Below are positions 51,013-58,918 of a stretch of 64,000 nucleotides of DNA, piece by piece. How positions within the stretch are numbered: the first letter of the stretch is position 1; each line of letters begins with the position of its first letter. The position numbers and the translations under genes are program-made. The DNA comes from Planctomycetota bacterium (GTDB taxonomy: Bacteria; Planctomycetota; MHYJ01; JACQXL01; JACQZI01). Location: the NCBI GenBank assembly GCA_016207825.1, contig JACQZI010000010.1:171689-235688 (forward strand). The letters are read 5' to 3'. A model generated the notes under the pieces. The model did no database searches. It was not told where the DNA came from and worked only from the letters and a program-made list of their open reading frames with translations.

Positions 51013-54000
51013 AGAATAAAACCCGGATAGAACAGCCGAAGAAAACCATGCAAGAAGAACGAAGCCGAACCAAATTAGGCCTATTCTGCGAAAGCATCAT
51101 AGAAGCCTGTATTATCATCGCATTGGTTGTTTCGCCGCTTTTAATTAACCGCTACGGCGAAAACGGATATGATATGCCCAAAGGCACACTCGTTCGTTCG
51201 ATTGCAGTTATTATACTCCTTGCTTTTATCATCAACAGGATGGAAAATAAATCCTCTAAGGAAGAATCACCTGCATCTAAATCTTCAGTCTCGCGGCAAC
51301 CCATATTCATTGCCGTCTTATTAATGCTAGCAAGTTACATTATTTCCACCGTATTCTCCGTCACGCCGCATACCAGCTGGTGGGGGCATCTGGGCGCCCG
51401 GTTCCAAGGCGCTTATACCATACTTGCTTATATTATCATCTTCATCATAATGACTTTGACCATCCGCAGGAAAGAACAGATTGAACGGATAATCAACGGC
51501 ATAATAATCACCAGTATCCCGGTCTGCATCTACGGTTCATACCAGCTCTTACAATTCAGCCCTATCTGGAGCGTCCGTATTGATGCCACTCTGGGCAACC
51601 CGATATTCTTCGGCTCGTATCTTGTCATGGTCATTCCGCTTACCCTCTTACGGTTTATTCAATCATTCAACTATGAGCAAAAATACCGCCTGTTTTTCAT
51701 CATATGCTACGGATTCCTGATATTATTCCAAGGCTTCTGCCTTATCTTCACCCAAAGCCGCGGACCTTTGGTCGGATTAGGGGTCGGGCTTGGCATTTTT
51801 CTTATTCTCTGGTTTATTATAAAACACCAACGTAAATTAACGCTCGCGCTTTACGGAATTGCCCTATTCGGATTGATTGTGCTCATTATCTTTAACATTC
51901 CGGGCGGCCCTCTGGAGCAGCTTAAAAAAGTCCCGTATGTCGGCAGGCTGGGACAAATATTCGAGACTGAAGGCGGCCCAGGCAAGGTAAGATTGCTCAT
52001 CTGGGAAGGCATGCTTAACATGGTCAAAGCCGAGCCTTCCCGTGCGGCTATCGGTTATGGACCGGAAATGATGAAAGTCTTGTATTACAAACACTCCCCC
52101 AACGAACTGGTTACCTTTGAAAGGCGCGTGGCCTTCCCTGACCGTGCACACAGCGATTTTTATGATATACTCGCCACCAACGGGTTTATCGGGGTAATTA
52201 TCTACCTGGCAATTATTTTCCTAATACTATTTTCCCTTCTCAAATATACGGCTCTTATCAAAAACACCAAGCAACGGAATATATTTATCGGGATAACCGG
52301 CATTTCCGTTTTAACCGGTATTTTCCTGCCTTACCTTATAACCCATTCGCTTATTTATATAGGACTTGGTATTACCTTCGGGCTTATTGCTTCAGGCATA
52401 GTGTATATCTTAATATATCTGGTATCATGGGAGGAAAAGAAAGAAAATGAAACCCAGACGGCTAACCAAACAGTTTCACCAGATATCAGCTTGAATCTTA
52501 ACTCAAGACTTACCTTAATTGCCATCGGTTCGGCATTAATCGCACATTTTGCTGAATTAGAATTCGGGATTAATGTTAATTCATCCGCTTTCTACGGATG
52601 GCTCTTTTTAGGCTTGTTTACGGCTTATGTTTCGTATTCCGGTGAGGCAAATGAAACGGCAACTGATGCAAAACTAATACAACCTAATATCTTTTTCTAT
52701 TCATTCACGGTTATCACTGCTTTGATAGTCCTTATCTTCACCATGGTTAATTTTATCCATCCCTATTCAGATAAAATCCCCAGAACAGCCGATACGCTCT
52801 TGGATTCATTCATACATTCCTTTAATACACGCTTATTGGACTCGCCCGACAAATGGCTTCTATTATTGTATGCCCTATTTACGGTAGGATTGGGAATATT
52901 TCTCTCCATGCTACTAAAGCAGGGCGAATCCAAAAAAAGCTTGGGGTGGATTTTACAATGGTATTTTATTATTATCGTCTCAACCACCGCACTCTTTTTA
53001 ATCAGCCATTCCTTTTTCATATACCTACAATCCGGAATAATCAATGCTATCATTAATTTATATATCTGGCTGTTTATTATAATGTTCCTATTGGCTTTAT
53101 CTATTTACCATCCTGAATCTGGCGCTCGATTTTTAGGGATAAGCGGATTAATCGGCTCTCTGGTTCTTGTAATTATCGGAATATCAATTATCTGGTTTAT
53201 GGATATTAACCTGATACGGTCTAATAATGTTGCCAACAGCGCCCGTGTCTTCCGCGATGCCGGAGCCGAACACTGGAACGAGGCAATCCGCCGCTACGAA
53301 GAAGCTAAAAGGCTGACCCCAGACCCCACTTTTATCTATGCAGACCTGTCTGAAACCTACCGCTTGATGGCAGAAGCGGAAAAAGATGTATCCAAAAGAT
53401 CAGGCTATATTAATAAATCGCTGGAAAACGCCTTGGAATCTGCCAAGTATGAACCATCAAGCTGGTATCGCAATGCCAACCTGGCGCGGTTATATCGTTT
53501 TAGATTAGCTTTTACTCAAGAGCCCAAAGAACGGCACTCTTATATAACTGAGGCAGAAAATTATTATAAAATCAGCCTTGATTTATGCCCGACCAACCCA
53601 CAGCTTTTTAATGAAGTGGGCGAGTTTTATAATGAAATCCAAGATTATAATAAGGCTATTAGTTATTATGAACAATCACTCAAGATAGACAGGCATTTTT
53701 CCGAAACGCTTGCTCATCTGGGTGATGTCTATTTGACAATGGGCAATAAAGAAACGGCCACCAAATATTATAAAGAGGCAGTGGAAGAATACCAGACCTC
53801 AGACTTGTTTTTCCTAAACCCAAACCAGGATATCCTCTATGTCCGTTCCCATCAACAAGCAATAGCCCTTGACACGGGATATTATTTGGGCTATTACGGA
53901 CTGGCACGGTATCAGGGCAAACAAGGCAAGGTTGATACAGCAATAACATTAGCCCGAAACGCATTACTCCTCGCCCCTGCAGAAAAGAAACTGGAAATAG

Positions 54001-54044
54001 AGCGGTTTATCGAATACCTCACCCCTAAACAAAACGGTAAATAA
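51009..54044 (+). CDS. Second O-antigen ligase/polymerase-like membrane protein with TPR domain
   Basis: 1011 residues, a clear paralogue of the preceding gene. It shows the same order: multi-TM core with TQSRGPLVGLGVGLGIFL, GYGPEMMKVLYYKHSPNE and DRAHSDFYDILATNGFIG, then TPR repeats (AIRRYEEAKRLTPDPTFIY, YYKISLDLCPTNPQL, AISYYEQSLKIDRHF). A charged N-terminal cytoplasmic segment of about 25 residues is extra. ATGA overlap with the first gene means coupled translation. Probably the two act on the same glycan, as a dimer or on successive steps (inferred). Confidence 0.85.
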   Translation: MKNKTRIEQPKKTMQEERSRTKLGLFCESIIEACIIIALVVSPLLINRYGENGYDMPKGTLVRSIAVIILLAFIINRMENKSSKEESPASKSSVSRQPIFIAVLLMLASYIISTVFSVTPHTSWWGHLGARFQGAYTILAYIIIFIIMTLTIRRKEQIERIINGIIITSIPVCIYGSYQLLQFSPIWSVRIDATLGNPIFFGSYLVMVIPLTLLRFIQSFNYEQKYRLFFIICYGFLILFQGFCLIFTQSRGPLVGLGVGLGIFLILWFIIKHQRKLTLALYGIALFGLIVLIIFNIPGGPLEQLKKVPYVGRLGQIFETEGGPGKVRLLIWEGMLNMVKAEPSRAAIGYGPEMMKVLYYKHSPNELVTFERRVAFPDRAHSDFYDILATNGFIGVIIYLAIIFLILFSLLKYTALIKNTKQRNIFIGITGISVLTGIFLPYLITHSLIYIGLGITFGLIASGIVYILIYLVSWEEKKENETQTANQTVSPDISLNLNSRLTLIAIGSALIAHFAELEFGINVNSSAFYGWLFLGLFTAYVSYSGEANETATDAKLIQPNIFFYSFTVITALIVLIFTMVNFIHPYSDKIPRTADTLLDSFIHSFNTRLLDSPDKWLLLLYALFTVGLGIFLSMLLKQGESKKSLGWILQWYFIIIVSTTALFLISHSFFIYLQSGIINAIINLYIWLFIIMFLLALSIYHPESGARFLGISGLIGSLVLVIIGISIIWFMDINLIRSNNVANSARVFRDAGAEHWNEAIRRYEEAKRLTPDPTFIYADLSETYRLMAEAEKDVSKRSGYINKSLENALESAKYEPSSWYRNANLARLYRFRLAFTQEPKERHSYITEAENYYKISLDLCPTNPQLFNEVGEFYNEIQDYNKAISYYEQSLKIDRHFSETLAHLGDVYLTMGNKETATKYYKEAVEEYQTSDLFFLNPNQDILYVRSHQQAIALDTGYYLGYYGLARYQGKQGKVDTAITLARNALLLAPAEKKLEIERFIEYLTPKQNGK

Positions 54045-54169
54045 TGATACCATGAGATTCTTTATCTCTAAATCAGCCTAATTTTAAATTATTACCATAC
54101 CTGTCAGGAAAGAAGATTAACTGTACAATTATATGATTAAATCTTGCGGACACTACTGGGACTACCCCT
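54045..54169. other. AT-rich spacer before the repeat array
   Basis: No gene, hairpin with T-run, or RNA is seen between the O-antigen ligase gene and the tandem array. Confidence 0.3.
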
Positions 54170-54345
54170 CCACCTCCATAGCTCTACTCATCCCCCTTTA
54201 TAGCTCTACTGCTCCGCCCTGATAGCCTTACCGCCCTACCCTGATAACCTTACTACTCTTACTTGATAGCCATACTGCTCCACCTTCATAGCCATACTAC
54301 TCCACCTCGATAACCTTACTACTCAACCTTGATAGCCTTACCCTA
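54170..54345. repeat. Eight-unit imperfect tandem array, 22-bp period
   Basis: Eight 22-base units with core CCACCYTGATARCCTTACT in exact register. The core CACCYTNATARCC is shared with the array at 22261-22524, in the same orientation. Lies between the O-antigen ligases and the ABC exporter. Confidence 0.85.
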
Positions 54346-54416
54346 CACCAAGTGCAAAAAATAGAATATAGGATTAGCACACTTAAACCGTATACTTAAG
54401 TATAGGTTCTTTTGCC

Positions 54417-54445
54417 TTGAATACTTTGTTGAAAAAAGTTATAAT
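54417..54445 (+). promoter_or_regulatory. Promoter of the ABC exporter genes, predicted leaderless
   Basis: TTGAAT, 17-bp spacer, perfect TATAAT, eight bases to the ATG at 54454. Confidence 0.7.
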
Positions 54446-54453
54446 GGGAAACA

Positions 54454-55182
54454 ATGATAGAAATAACCGATTTAACTAAGTATTTTTCGCCCGCCCTTTC
54501 TTTCCACAATATATTCAGGGAAAAGACTTTCTTTACCGTAATAGACGAATTAAACTTGAATATTAAAAAAGGCGAGGTATTTGGGCTTATCGGCCCCAAC
54601 GGCGCGGGCAAGACCACCCTAATCAAAATCCTTGCCGGTTTAATATCGCCTGATAAGGGCAATGCCTTGATAAATAATTATGACCCCTCAAAGAATCAAA
54701 TAGATGTAAAAAGGTCTATCGGCTTAATCCTGGCAGGAGAGCGTAGTTTTTACTGGCGCTTAACCGGACAACAAAACCTGGTATTCTACGGCACATTTTA
54801 CGGATTGGATAAAAAGTCGCTTGTTCCACGTATCAATGAGCTTTCCGATTTGTTGCATCTTTCCTATTTAAATAAAAGGGCCGGCGAGTATTCCACAGGG
54901 ATGCAACAACGGCTTAAGTTCGCCCGCGCATTGTTACATAATCCGCCGGTCTTGCTGATGGATGAACCGACCAGAAGCCTTGATTATTACTCAGCAGAAG
55001 AACTCAGGAGTTTTATCCGGAAAGAACTGGTTAAAAAGCAGGGCAAAACCGTTCTCATGGTTACGCATAATTTGAAAGAGGCTGAAGATATCTGCGACAG
55101 AATCGGAGTAATTAAAGAAGGCAAGCTTGTGACAATTGGCAAGCCGGATGAGATAAGAAAATCGCTCTGCTATAAACTTTAA
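54454..55182 (+). CDS. ABC transporter ATP-binding protein (ABC-2 type exporter)
   Basis: 242 residues. Walker A GPNGAGKT at 47-54, a YSTGMQQRLKFARAL signature, Walker B LLMDEPT and H-loop VTHNLKEAEDICD. The N-terminal segment (FSPALSFHNIFREKTFF) before the ABC core is as in drug/polysaccharide export ATPases of the DrrA/CcmA group. It partners with the permease 51 bases downstream. Next to O-antigen ligases it might export a glycan or lipid, but drug/antibiotic export is equally possible. Confidence 0.9.
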   Translation: MIEITDLTKYFSPALSFHNIFREKTFFTVIDELNLNIKKGEVFGLIGPNGAGKTTLIKILAGLISPDKGNALINNYDPSKNQIDVKRSIGLILAGERSFYWRLTGQQNLVFYGTFYGLDKKSLVPRINELSDLLHLSYLNKRAGEYSTGMQQRLKFARALLHNPPVLLMDEPTRSLDYYSAEELRSFIRKELVKKQGKTVLMVTHNLKEAEDICDRIGVIKEGKLVTIGKPDEIRKSLCYKL

Positions 55183-55233
55183 TACGATTTTCAGTGGTTA
55201 GGACTATAGCCCTATACCATAAAAAAACAGCTT

Positions 55234-56037
55234 ATGCGCAAGATAAGAGCATACATAAAGAAATCAGCATTGAACCTGGTCAGTTATCGTTTTGCGTTTG
55301 CCTTGAGCATTTTCGCACCGATTATTTCAGTCGTCATATTCTTTTTCATAGACAAGCTTTTCGGTTCCCAAATAGCGCCGCACCTGGCCCCATTTGGAAT
55401 AAATTATTTTTCCTACGTCCTGGTAGGCATTATGGCAGGCGGTTTTTTAGGAGGGACTATCAGCGCCCTTGCCGCCCAGCTGAATGACGAACAAATGATG
55501 GGCACCTTTGAGGCGCTTATAAGCACACCAACCGGCATCTACACAATCATGATTGCTATGATGTCGTGGAATTTTATCCTATCCATATTTAATATATTCA
55601 TTTACGTCATTGCCGGCATTTTCATATTCGGAGTGGATTTCGGCAATATTAACCTGGTTTCAACCGCAGTTATTCTGCTTATTTCCATAATATCGTTTAA
55701 CGCATTGGGAATGCTTTCGGCAAGTTTTATCATTGCCTTTAAACGGGGCGACCCGGTTTCTTACCTTATGAATATCGGGATGGAGGTTTTGGGCGGCGTA
55801 TTCTTCCCGATTACGGTTCTCCCGGAATGGGTACGGATTTTTTCTTATATATTCCCGATTACCTATTCGATTAGGTCATTGGAAAAGGCAGTTTATCAGG
55901 GGGCAGCGCTTGCAATATTATGGCAGGATGTTTTGATATTGTTATGCATATCTTTGGCATTGATTCCGATTGCCTCGATAGCAATTAAGGCATCGCTTTC
56001 TTATGCGCGCCGTAAGGGGACATTAGTGCAATATTGA
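55234..56037 (+). CDS. ABC-2 type transporter permease
   Basis: 267 residues with six hydrophobic helices in the ABC2_membrane layout. The N-terminal amphipathic RKIRAYIKKSALNLVSYRF is followed by the first TM (FAFALSIFAPIISVVIFFFI). The conserved GGVFFPITVLPEWV before the last helices is typical of ABC-2 permeases. It forms the export channel with the ATPase just upstream. Only a weak ribosome site (ACAGCTT) precedes the ATG, so translation may depend on the upstream gene. Confidence 0.87.
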   Translation: MRKIRAYIKKSALNLVSYRFAFALSIFAPIISVVIFFFIDKLFGSQIAPHLAPFGINYFSYVLVGIMAGGFLGGTISALAAQLNDEQMMGTFEALISTPTGIYTIMIAMMSWNFILSIFNIFIYVIAGIFIFGVDFGNINLVSTAVILLISIISFNALGMLSASFIIAFKRGDPVSYLMNIGMEVLGGVFFPITVLPEWVRIFSYIFPITYSIRSLEKAVYQGAALAILWQDVLILLCISLALIPIASIAIKASLSYARRKGTLVQY

Positions 56038-56062
56038 CCTGATTAGGAATAATTGATATAAT
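56034..56062 (+). promoter_or_regulatory. Promoter of the DUF3842 gene, predicted leaderless
   Basis: TTGACC, 17-bp spacer, perfect TATAAT, seven bases to the ATG at 56070. The -35 overlaps the permease stop codon. Confidence 0.75.
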
Positions 56063-56069
56063 TTTAGCT

Positions 56070-56486
56070 ATGAAAATAGTGGTAATTGACGGACAGGGAG
56101 GAGGAATTGGAGCACACATCGTAAAAAAACTCAGAAAGGCGGTTCCTGATAATATTGAAATAATCGCCTTGGGCACAAATGCGCTGGCAACAGCGGCAAT
56201 GATGAAATCCGGCGCCAATAAAGGAGCGTCAGGTGAAAACGCAATCGTCGTAAATGTTTCTCGCCTGGATAAAACAGACTATATAATGGGCACAATAGGA
56301 ATTATTACGGATAATGCCCTGATGGGAGAACTTACGCCCAAAATGGCTGAGGCAATTAAAGGGTCTCCGGCGGAAAAGCTTTTACTGCCGCTTAGTTCGG
56401 AAAGGACAGAGATGGTCGGGGTAAGCCGTGAGCCTTTGCCCCATTTGATTGATAAATTAATAGATAAGGTCGCAAAGATTATTTGA
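56070..56486 (+). CDS. DUF3842 family protein
   Basis: 138 residues with a Rossmann-like start: MKIVVIDGQGGGIGAHIVKK carries a glycine-rich nucleotide loop. The family continues with IEIIALGTNALATAAMMKSG, ANKGASGENAIVVN, GIITDNALMGELTP and a C-terminal basic helix. DUF3842 is common in clostridia and other anaerobes and its function is unknown. It is followed by a CooT-like gene and a metal transporter gene, each with its own start signals, so a metal-related role is only a contextual guess. Confidence 0.8.
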   Translation: MKIVVIDGQGGGIGAHIVKKLRKAVPDNIEIIALGTNALATAAMMKSGANKGASGENAIVVNVSRLDKTDYIMGTIGIITDNALMGELTPKMAEAIKGSPAEKLLLPLSSERTEMVGVSREPLPHLIDKLIDKVAKII

Positions 56487-56511
56487 CAATCATAAATCTG
56501 TATGATAGGAT
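56483..56511 (+). promoter_or_regulatory. Promoter of the cooT-like gene, predicted leaderless
   Basis: TTGACA, 17-bp spacer, TAGGAT, nine bases to the ATG at 56521. It overlaps the DUF3842 stop codon. Confidence 0.55.
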
Positions 56512-56520
56512 AGGTCCAAG

Positions 56521-56709
56521 ATGTGTGAAGCAAATGTTTATTTAAGGGAAAAAGGGAAAGAAGAACTTATCCTAAAGGAAGCTGATATTGTCAGGCCGCA
56601 GGAAGACGGGCTGTTTATGAAAAGCATTTTTGGGGAACAGAAAATAATGAAGGCGAAGATTGCGGAAATCAGCTTGGTTGACCATAAGATAATAATAGAA
56701 AAACTCTAA
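56521..56709 (+). CDS. CooT-family small nickel-binding protein
   Basis: 62 residues starting MCEANVYL, where the N-terminal Met-Cys supplies the metal ligand in CooT. The rest is an SH3-like beta barrel (LKEADIVRPQEDGLFMKSIF, KAKIAEISLVDHKIIIE). CooT is a nickel protein linked to CO dehydrogenase maturation, and this fits a Wood-Ljungdahl organism with AcsD elsewhere in the window. It is followed by a strong terminator and then a His-rich metal transporter. Older annotations call the family RNA-binding, without support here. Confidence 0.78.
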   Translation: MCEANVYLREKGKEELILKEADIVRPQEDGLFMKSIFGEQKIMKAKIAEISLVDHKIIIEKL

Positions 56710-56732
56710 AAGACTAATAGTCTAAAAACAAC

Positions 56733-56789
56733 AAAGCCACGAAGGCTTTCAATTCCGCGAGAAACGGAATAGCTTTCGTGGCTTTTTTT
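56733..56789 (+). terminator. Long intrinsic terminator after cooT-like gene
   Basis: AAAGCCACGAA on the left pairs with TTCGTGGCTTT on the right, with an inner ATTCCG/CGGAAT stem and a T-run. About 17 paired positions. Confidence 0.9.
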
Positions 56790-56823
56790 ATTTATATTTT
56801 AACAAGAAAAGAGGAGATATGAT

Positions 56824-57525
56824 ATGGATAATTCACTATGGATTTTATACGGAACAGCGCTTTTCATCGCGTTTATACATACGGTAATAGGCCCAGATCA
56901 TTATCTCCCTTTTATAATGCTGGGAAGGGCAAACAATTGGCCGGGTAAAAAGGTTGTCCTTGTCGCTGTCTTATGCGGAATCGGGCATGTTCTATCATCT
57001 GTTATACTGGGAATAGTCGGCATCCTAGCAGGCATAGGCGTGAGCAAACTTGAACATTCGGAATCAATCAGAGGAGAAATCGCAAGCTATCTATTGATAG
57101 GATTCGGAGTCGTTTACGCAATCTGGGGATTATTGCGCGGGTTACAAGGACATTACCATTCGCATTCGCATGGACATATACCTACAGGGGAAAACGAGCA
57201 TGAACATCTGCATAACCACGAACATGCTCACGCAGTTGAAAAGCAAACAACTTTTTGGGCTGTTTTTATCATATTTGTTTTAGGCCCTTGCGAGCCATTA
57301 ATCCCGCTTTTGATGTTCCCAGCCGCGGCTTACGGATGGGTAAACATACTGAATGTCGCCTTGATATTTTCGATCACTACTATATTAACAATGACCATAA
57401 TCGCCTGGTTAGGCTACCAGGGAGTAAAACTTATAACATCGAAATGGATAGAACGTTATGTTCATTTTCTGGCAGGCGGTTCCATTGCCGTATCAGGGCT
57501 GGCGATAAAGATGTTTGGCTTATAA
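56824..57525 (+). CDS. His-rich membrane metal (Ni/Co) transporter-like protein
   Basis: 233 residues with six to seven TM helices. TM1 carries HTVIGPDHYLPF (H19, D25, H26), close to the His/Asp signature of NiCoT/UreH-type metal permeases but with one extra residue between H and DH. A cytoplasmic or periplasmic loop (about 110-137) holds about a dozen histidines (HYHSHSHGH and HEHLHNHEHAH), as in RcnA-like exporters. It probably moves Ni2+ or Co2+; direction is unproven. GAGGAG before the ATG. Next to CooT, a nickel-handling locus is likely. Confidence 0.68.
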   Translation: MDNSLWILYGTALFIAFIHTVIGPDHYLPFIMLGRANNWPGKKVVLVAVLCGIGHVLSSVILGIVGILAGIGVSKLEHSESIRGEIASYLLIGFGVVYAIWGLLRGLQGHYHSHSHGHIPTGENEHEHLHNHEHAHAVEKQTTFWAVFIIFVLGPCEPLIPLLMFPAAAYGWVNILNVALIFSITTILTMTIIAWLGYQGVKLITSKWIERYVHFLAGGSIAVSGLAIKMFGL

Positions 57526-57529
57526 AAAG

Positions 57530-57946
57530 TTAAGGCTTTTTTTCCGGGGTTTTAATTTTAGAAACGTTAAACTTGCGGCTGATGACAGGCTGGTCATCGC
57601 AAAGTAATTCAAAGACATATTGCCCTTCGGTGGGGAATCTTATGTTTTTCAGTTCGAAGTTAAACTCCACGGTAGCAAGTCTGTTCGGAAATGGAATAGG
57701 ACCGTTTATGTTTATGATGATTTCATTGGTATCCAGCTTGACGCATCTTAGGCATCCCTGGTACTCGCCGATTCCTTCGGTAAGTGTAAAGAAAACGTTG
57801 ATTGAAGGATGCTGACAGGGAAATTGGGCAACCGCGATATTATTAAAAATACCGATAAGGCTTTTTTTGCCCGTGATGCGGTCTTCAATTACAGAATCAC
57901 AAATAATCATCGCTAAAGGAATCGGTTTTGGTTTTGTGGTTGTCAT
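57530..57946 (-). CDS. DUF6941 family protein
   Basis: 138 residues, no signal peptide. The pattern PIPLAMIICDSVIEDRITGK, KSLIGIFNNI and the beta-sandwich that follows (VEFNFELKNIRFPTEGQYVF) match DUF6941, an uncharacterised small beta protein frequent in Planctomycetes. Its ATG is only 11 bases after the 3' end of tRNA-Leu(CAA) on the same strand, so it is probably co-transcribed and released by tRNA 3' processing. It converges with the metal transporter with a 4-base gap. Confidence 0.65.
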   Translation of the reverse strand: MTTTKPKPIPLAMIICDSVIEDRITGKKSLIGIFNNIAVAQFPCQHPSINVFFTLTEGIGEYQGCLRCVKLDTNEIIININGPIPFPNRLATVEFNFELKNIRFPTEGQYVFELLCDDQPVISRKFNVSKIKTPEKKP

Positions 57947-57957
57947 AATTCGTTATA

Positions 57958-58042
57958 TGCCGAAGGAGGGAGTTGAACCCTCATGTCCGTAAAGGACATT
58001 AGATTTTGAGTCTAACGCGTCTGCCAATTCCGCCACTTCGGC
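57958..58042 (-). tRNA. tRNA-Leu (CAA)
   Basis: 85 bases. Acceptor stem GCCGAAG with a 3' side ending CTTCGGC and discriminator A. Anticodon stem TTAGA/TCTAA with loop CTCAAAA (anticodon CAA), a class II variable arm with TGTCC/GGACA, and T-loop TTCAACT. CCA is not encoded. Confidence 0.93.
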
Positions 58043-58256
58043 TTTTAATTTCCTTTTACCACTTGTTGATTTTAAGTACTTTTCGTGTTGCCGTGCTTCC
58101 ATTCTTGTTTTAAAGGCGCGAGAATAAAGGGCGATAAGGCTGAGTAGTTCTTTCCTGACCTTTATTATGTTGATTTATTCTTCTGTCCAAATTATTAGTA
58201 AGCCCAACGTAAATATATTTACGGGTTAAACTATTAAGCGCATAAACATAATACAT
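58043..58256 (-). pseudogene. Frameshifted GIY-YIG gene between tRNA-Leu and its fragment
   Basis: From the ATG at 58256 the frame reads YYVYALNSLTRKYIYVGLTN with the DRRINQHN helix, typical GIY-YIG, then meets TAA. The C-terminal part (FKTRMEARQHEKYLKS, TSGKRKLK) continues in another frame, which runs straight on into the tRNA-Leu. One indel near 58110 explains this. It is on the same strand as, and directly upstream of, the intact tRNA. Confidence 0.75.
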
Positions 58257-58275
58257 AAATAAAATCCAACAAGGC

Positions 58276-58324
58276 TAACGCGCCTGCCTGCTGCAGGCAG
58301 GTCTGCCAATTCCGCCACTTCGGC
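58276..58324 (-). pseudogene. 5' fragment of tRNA-Leu split by a 19-bp palindrome
   Basis: 58302-58324 repeats the first 23 bases of the tRNA-Leu at 58042, and 58276-58282 repeats the next seven. Between them sits CCTGCCTGCTGCAGGCAGG, a perfect palindrome with 8-bp arms, absent from the intact tRNA. Confidence 0.8.
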
Positions 58325-58328
58325 TTTT

Positions 58329-58904
58329 TTACGCTATTCTTTTAGACAATCCTCTGGTTCTTCTTAAAGCAATGGGAGGGGCGATGATTTCTGTTAATAT
58401 TATTGCCTTTGCCAATTCAGAAGAACCGTTTTCATTCAAATGCTGTGTAAAATCATCCCAGCCGCATATGGTCGTAACCGAGATATTTTTATTTTCCTCC
58501 GCGCCATCGGCTAAAACCGGCTGTTCCGGTTCCATAGCAGCCGTGGGGTTAATTCCCTCTTTAACCTGCCACACCTTTTGTGGTTTTATTCGAGGAGGTT
58601 TTTCCCTGCTTTCTGTGGTGCCCGGAAAGCCAAAAGCCTTCTTCAACACATCCTCCAAATTTATTACGGGTGGCTCTGTTTCTGAAGGGGTCTCAGATTC
58701 CGTTGGCCCCGGAACTTGTGTTTCGGTTTCTTCCTCCATGCGCAAGCCCTGTGATTTTTCCGGCTGGGCCATACTCGGCCCGGATTTTTTCTCCTCCTCC
58801 TGCCGTCTTTTCTTAGCCTCGTAAGCTTTCTTTATTACCGAGGCCAATCCAATAACGATAAAAATCACCACATACGCCGCAAGTTGTATTAAATCACTGT
58901 CCAT
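58329..58904 (-). CDS. N-terminally anchored membrane protein downstream of floA
   Basis: 191 residues. A TM anchor at about 6-24 (IQLAAYVVIFIVIGLASVI) is followed by a charged KKRRQEEEKKS stretch and a Pro/Glu/Thr-rich linker. A C-terminal helical region (LAKAIILTEIIAPPIALRR) ends the chain. Such proteins recur next to FloA in Planctomycetes, probably as an accessory to flotillin membrane domains. No enzyme motif. It starts 14 bases after floA. Confidence 0.6.
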   Translation of the reverse strand: MDSDLIQLAAYVVIFIVIGLASVIKKAYEAKKRRQEEEKKSGPSMAQPEKSQGLRMEEETETQVPGPTESETPSETEPPVINLEDVLKKAFGFPGTTESREKPPRIKPQKVWQVKEGINPTAAMEPEQPVLADGAEENKNISVTTICGWDDFTQHLNENGSSELAKAIILTEIIAPPIALRRTRGLSKRIA

Positions 58905-58918
58905 ATTGCTACTCTATT

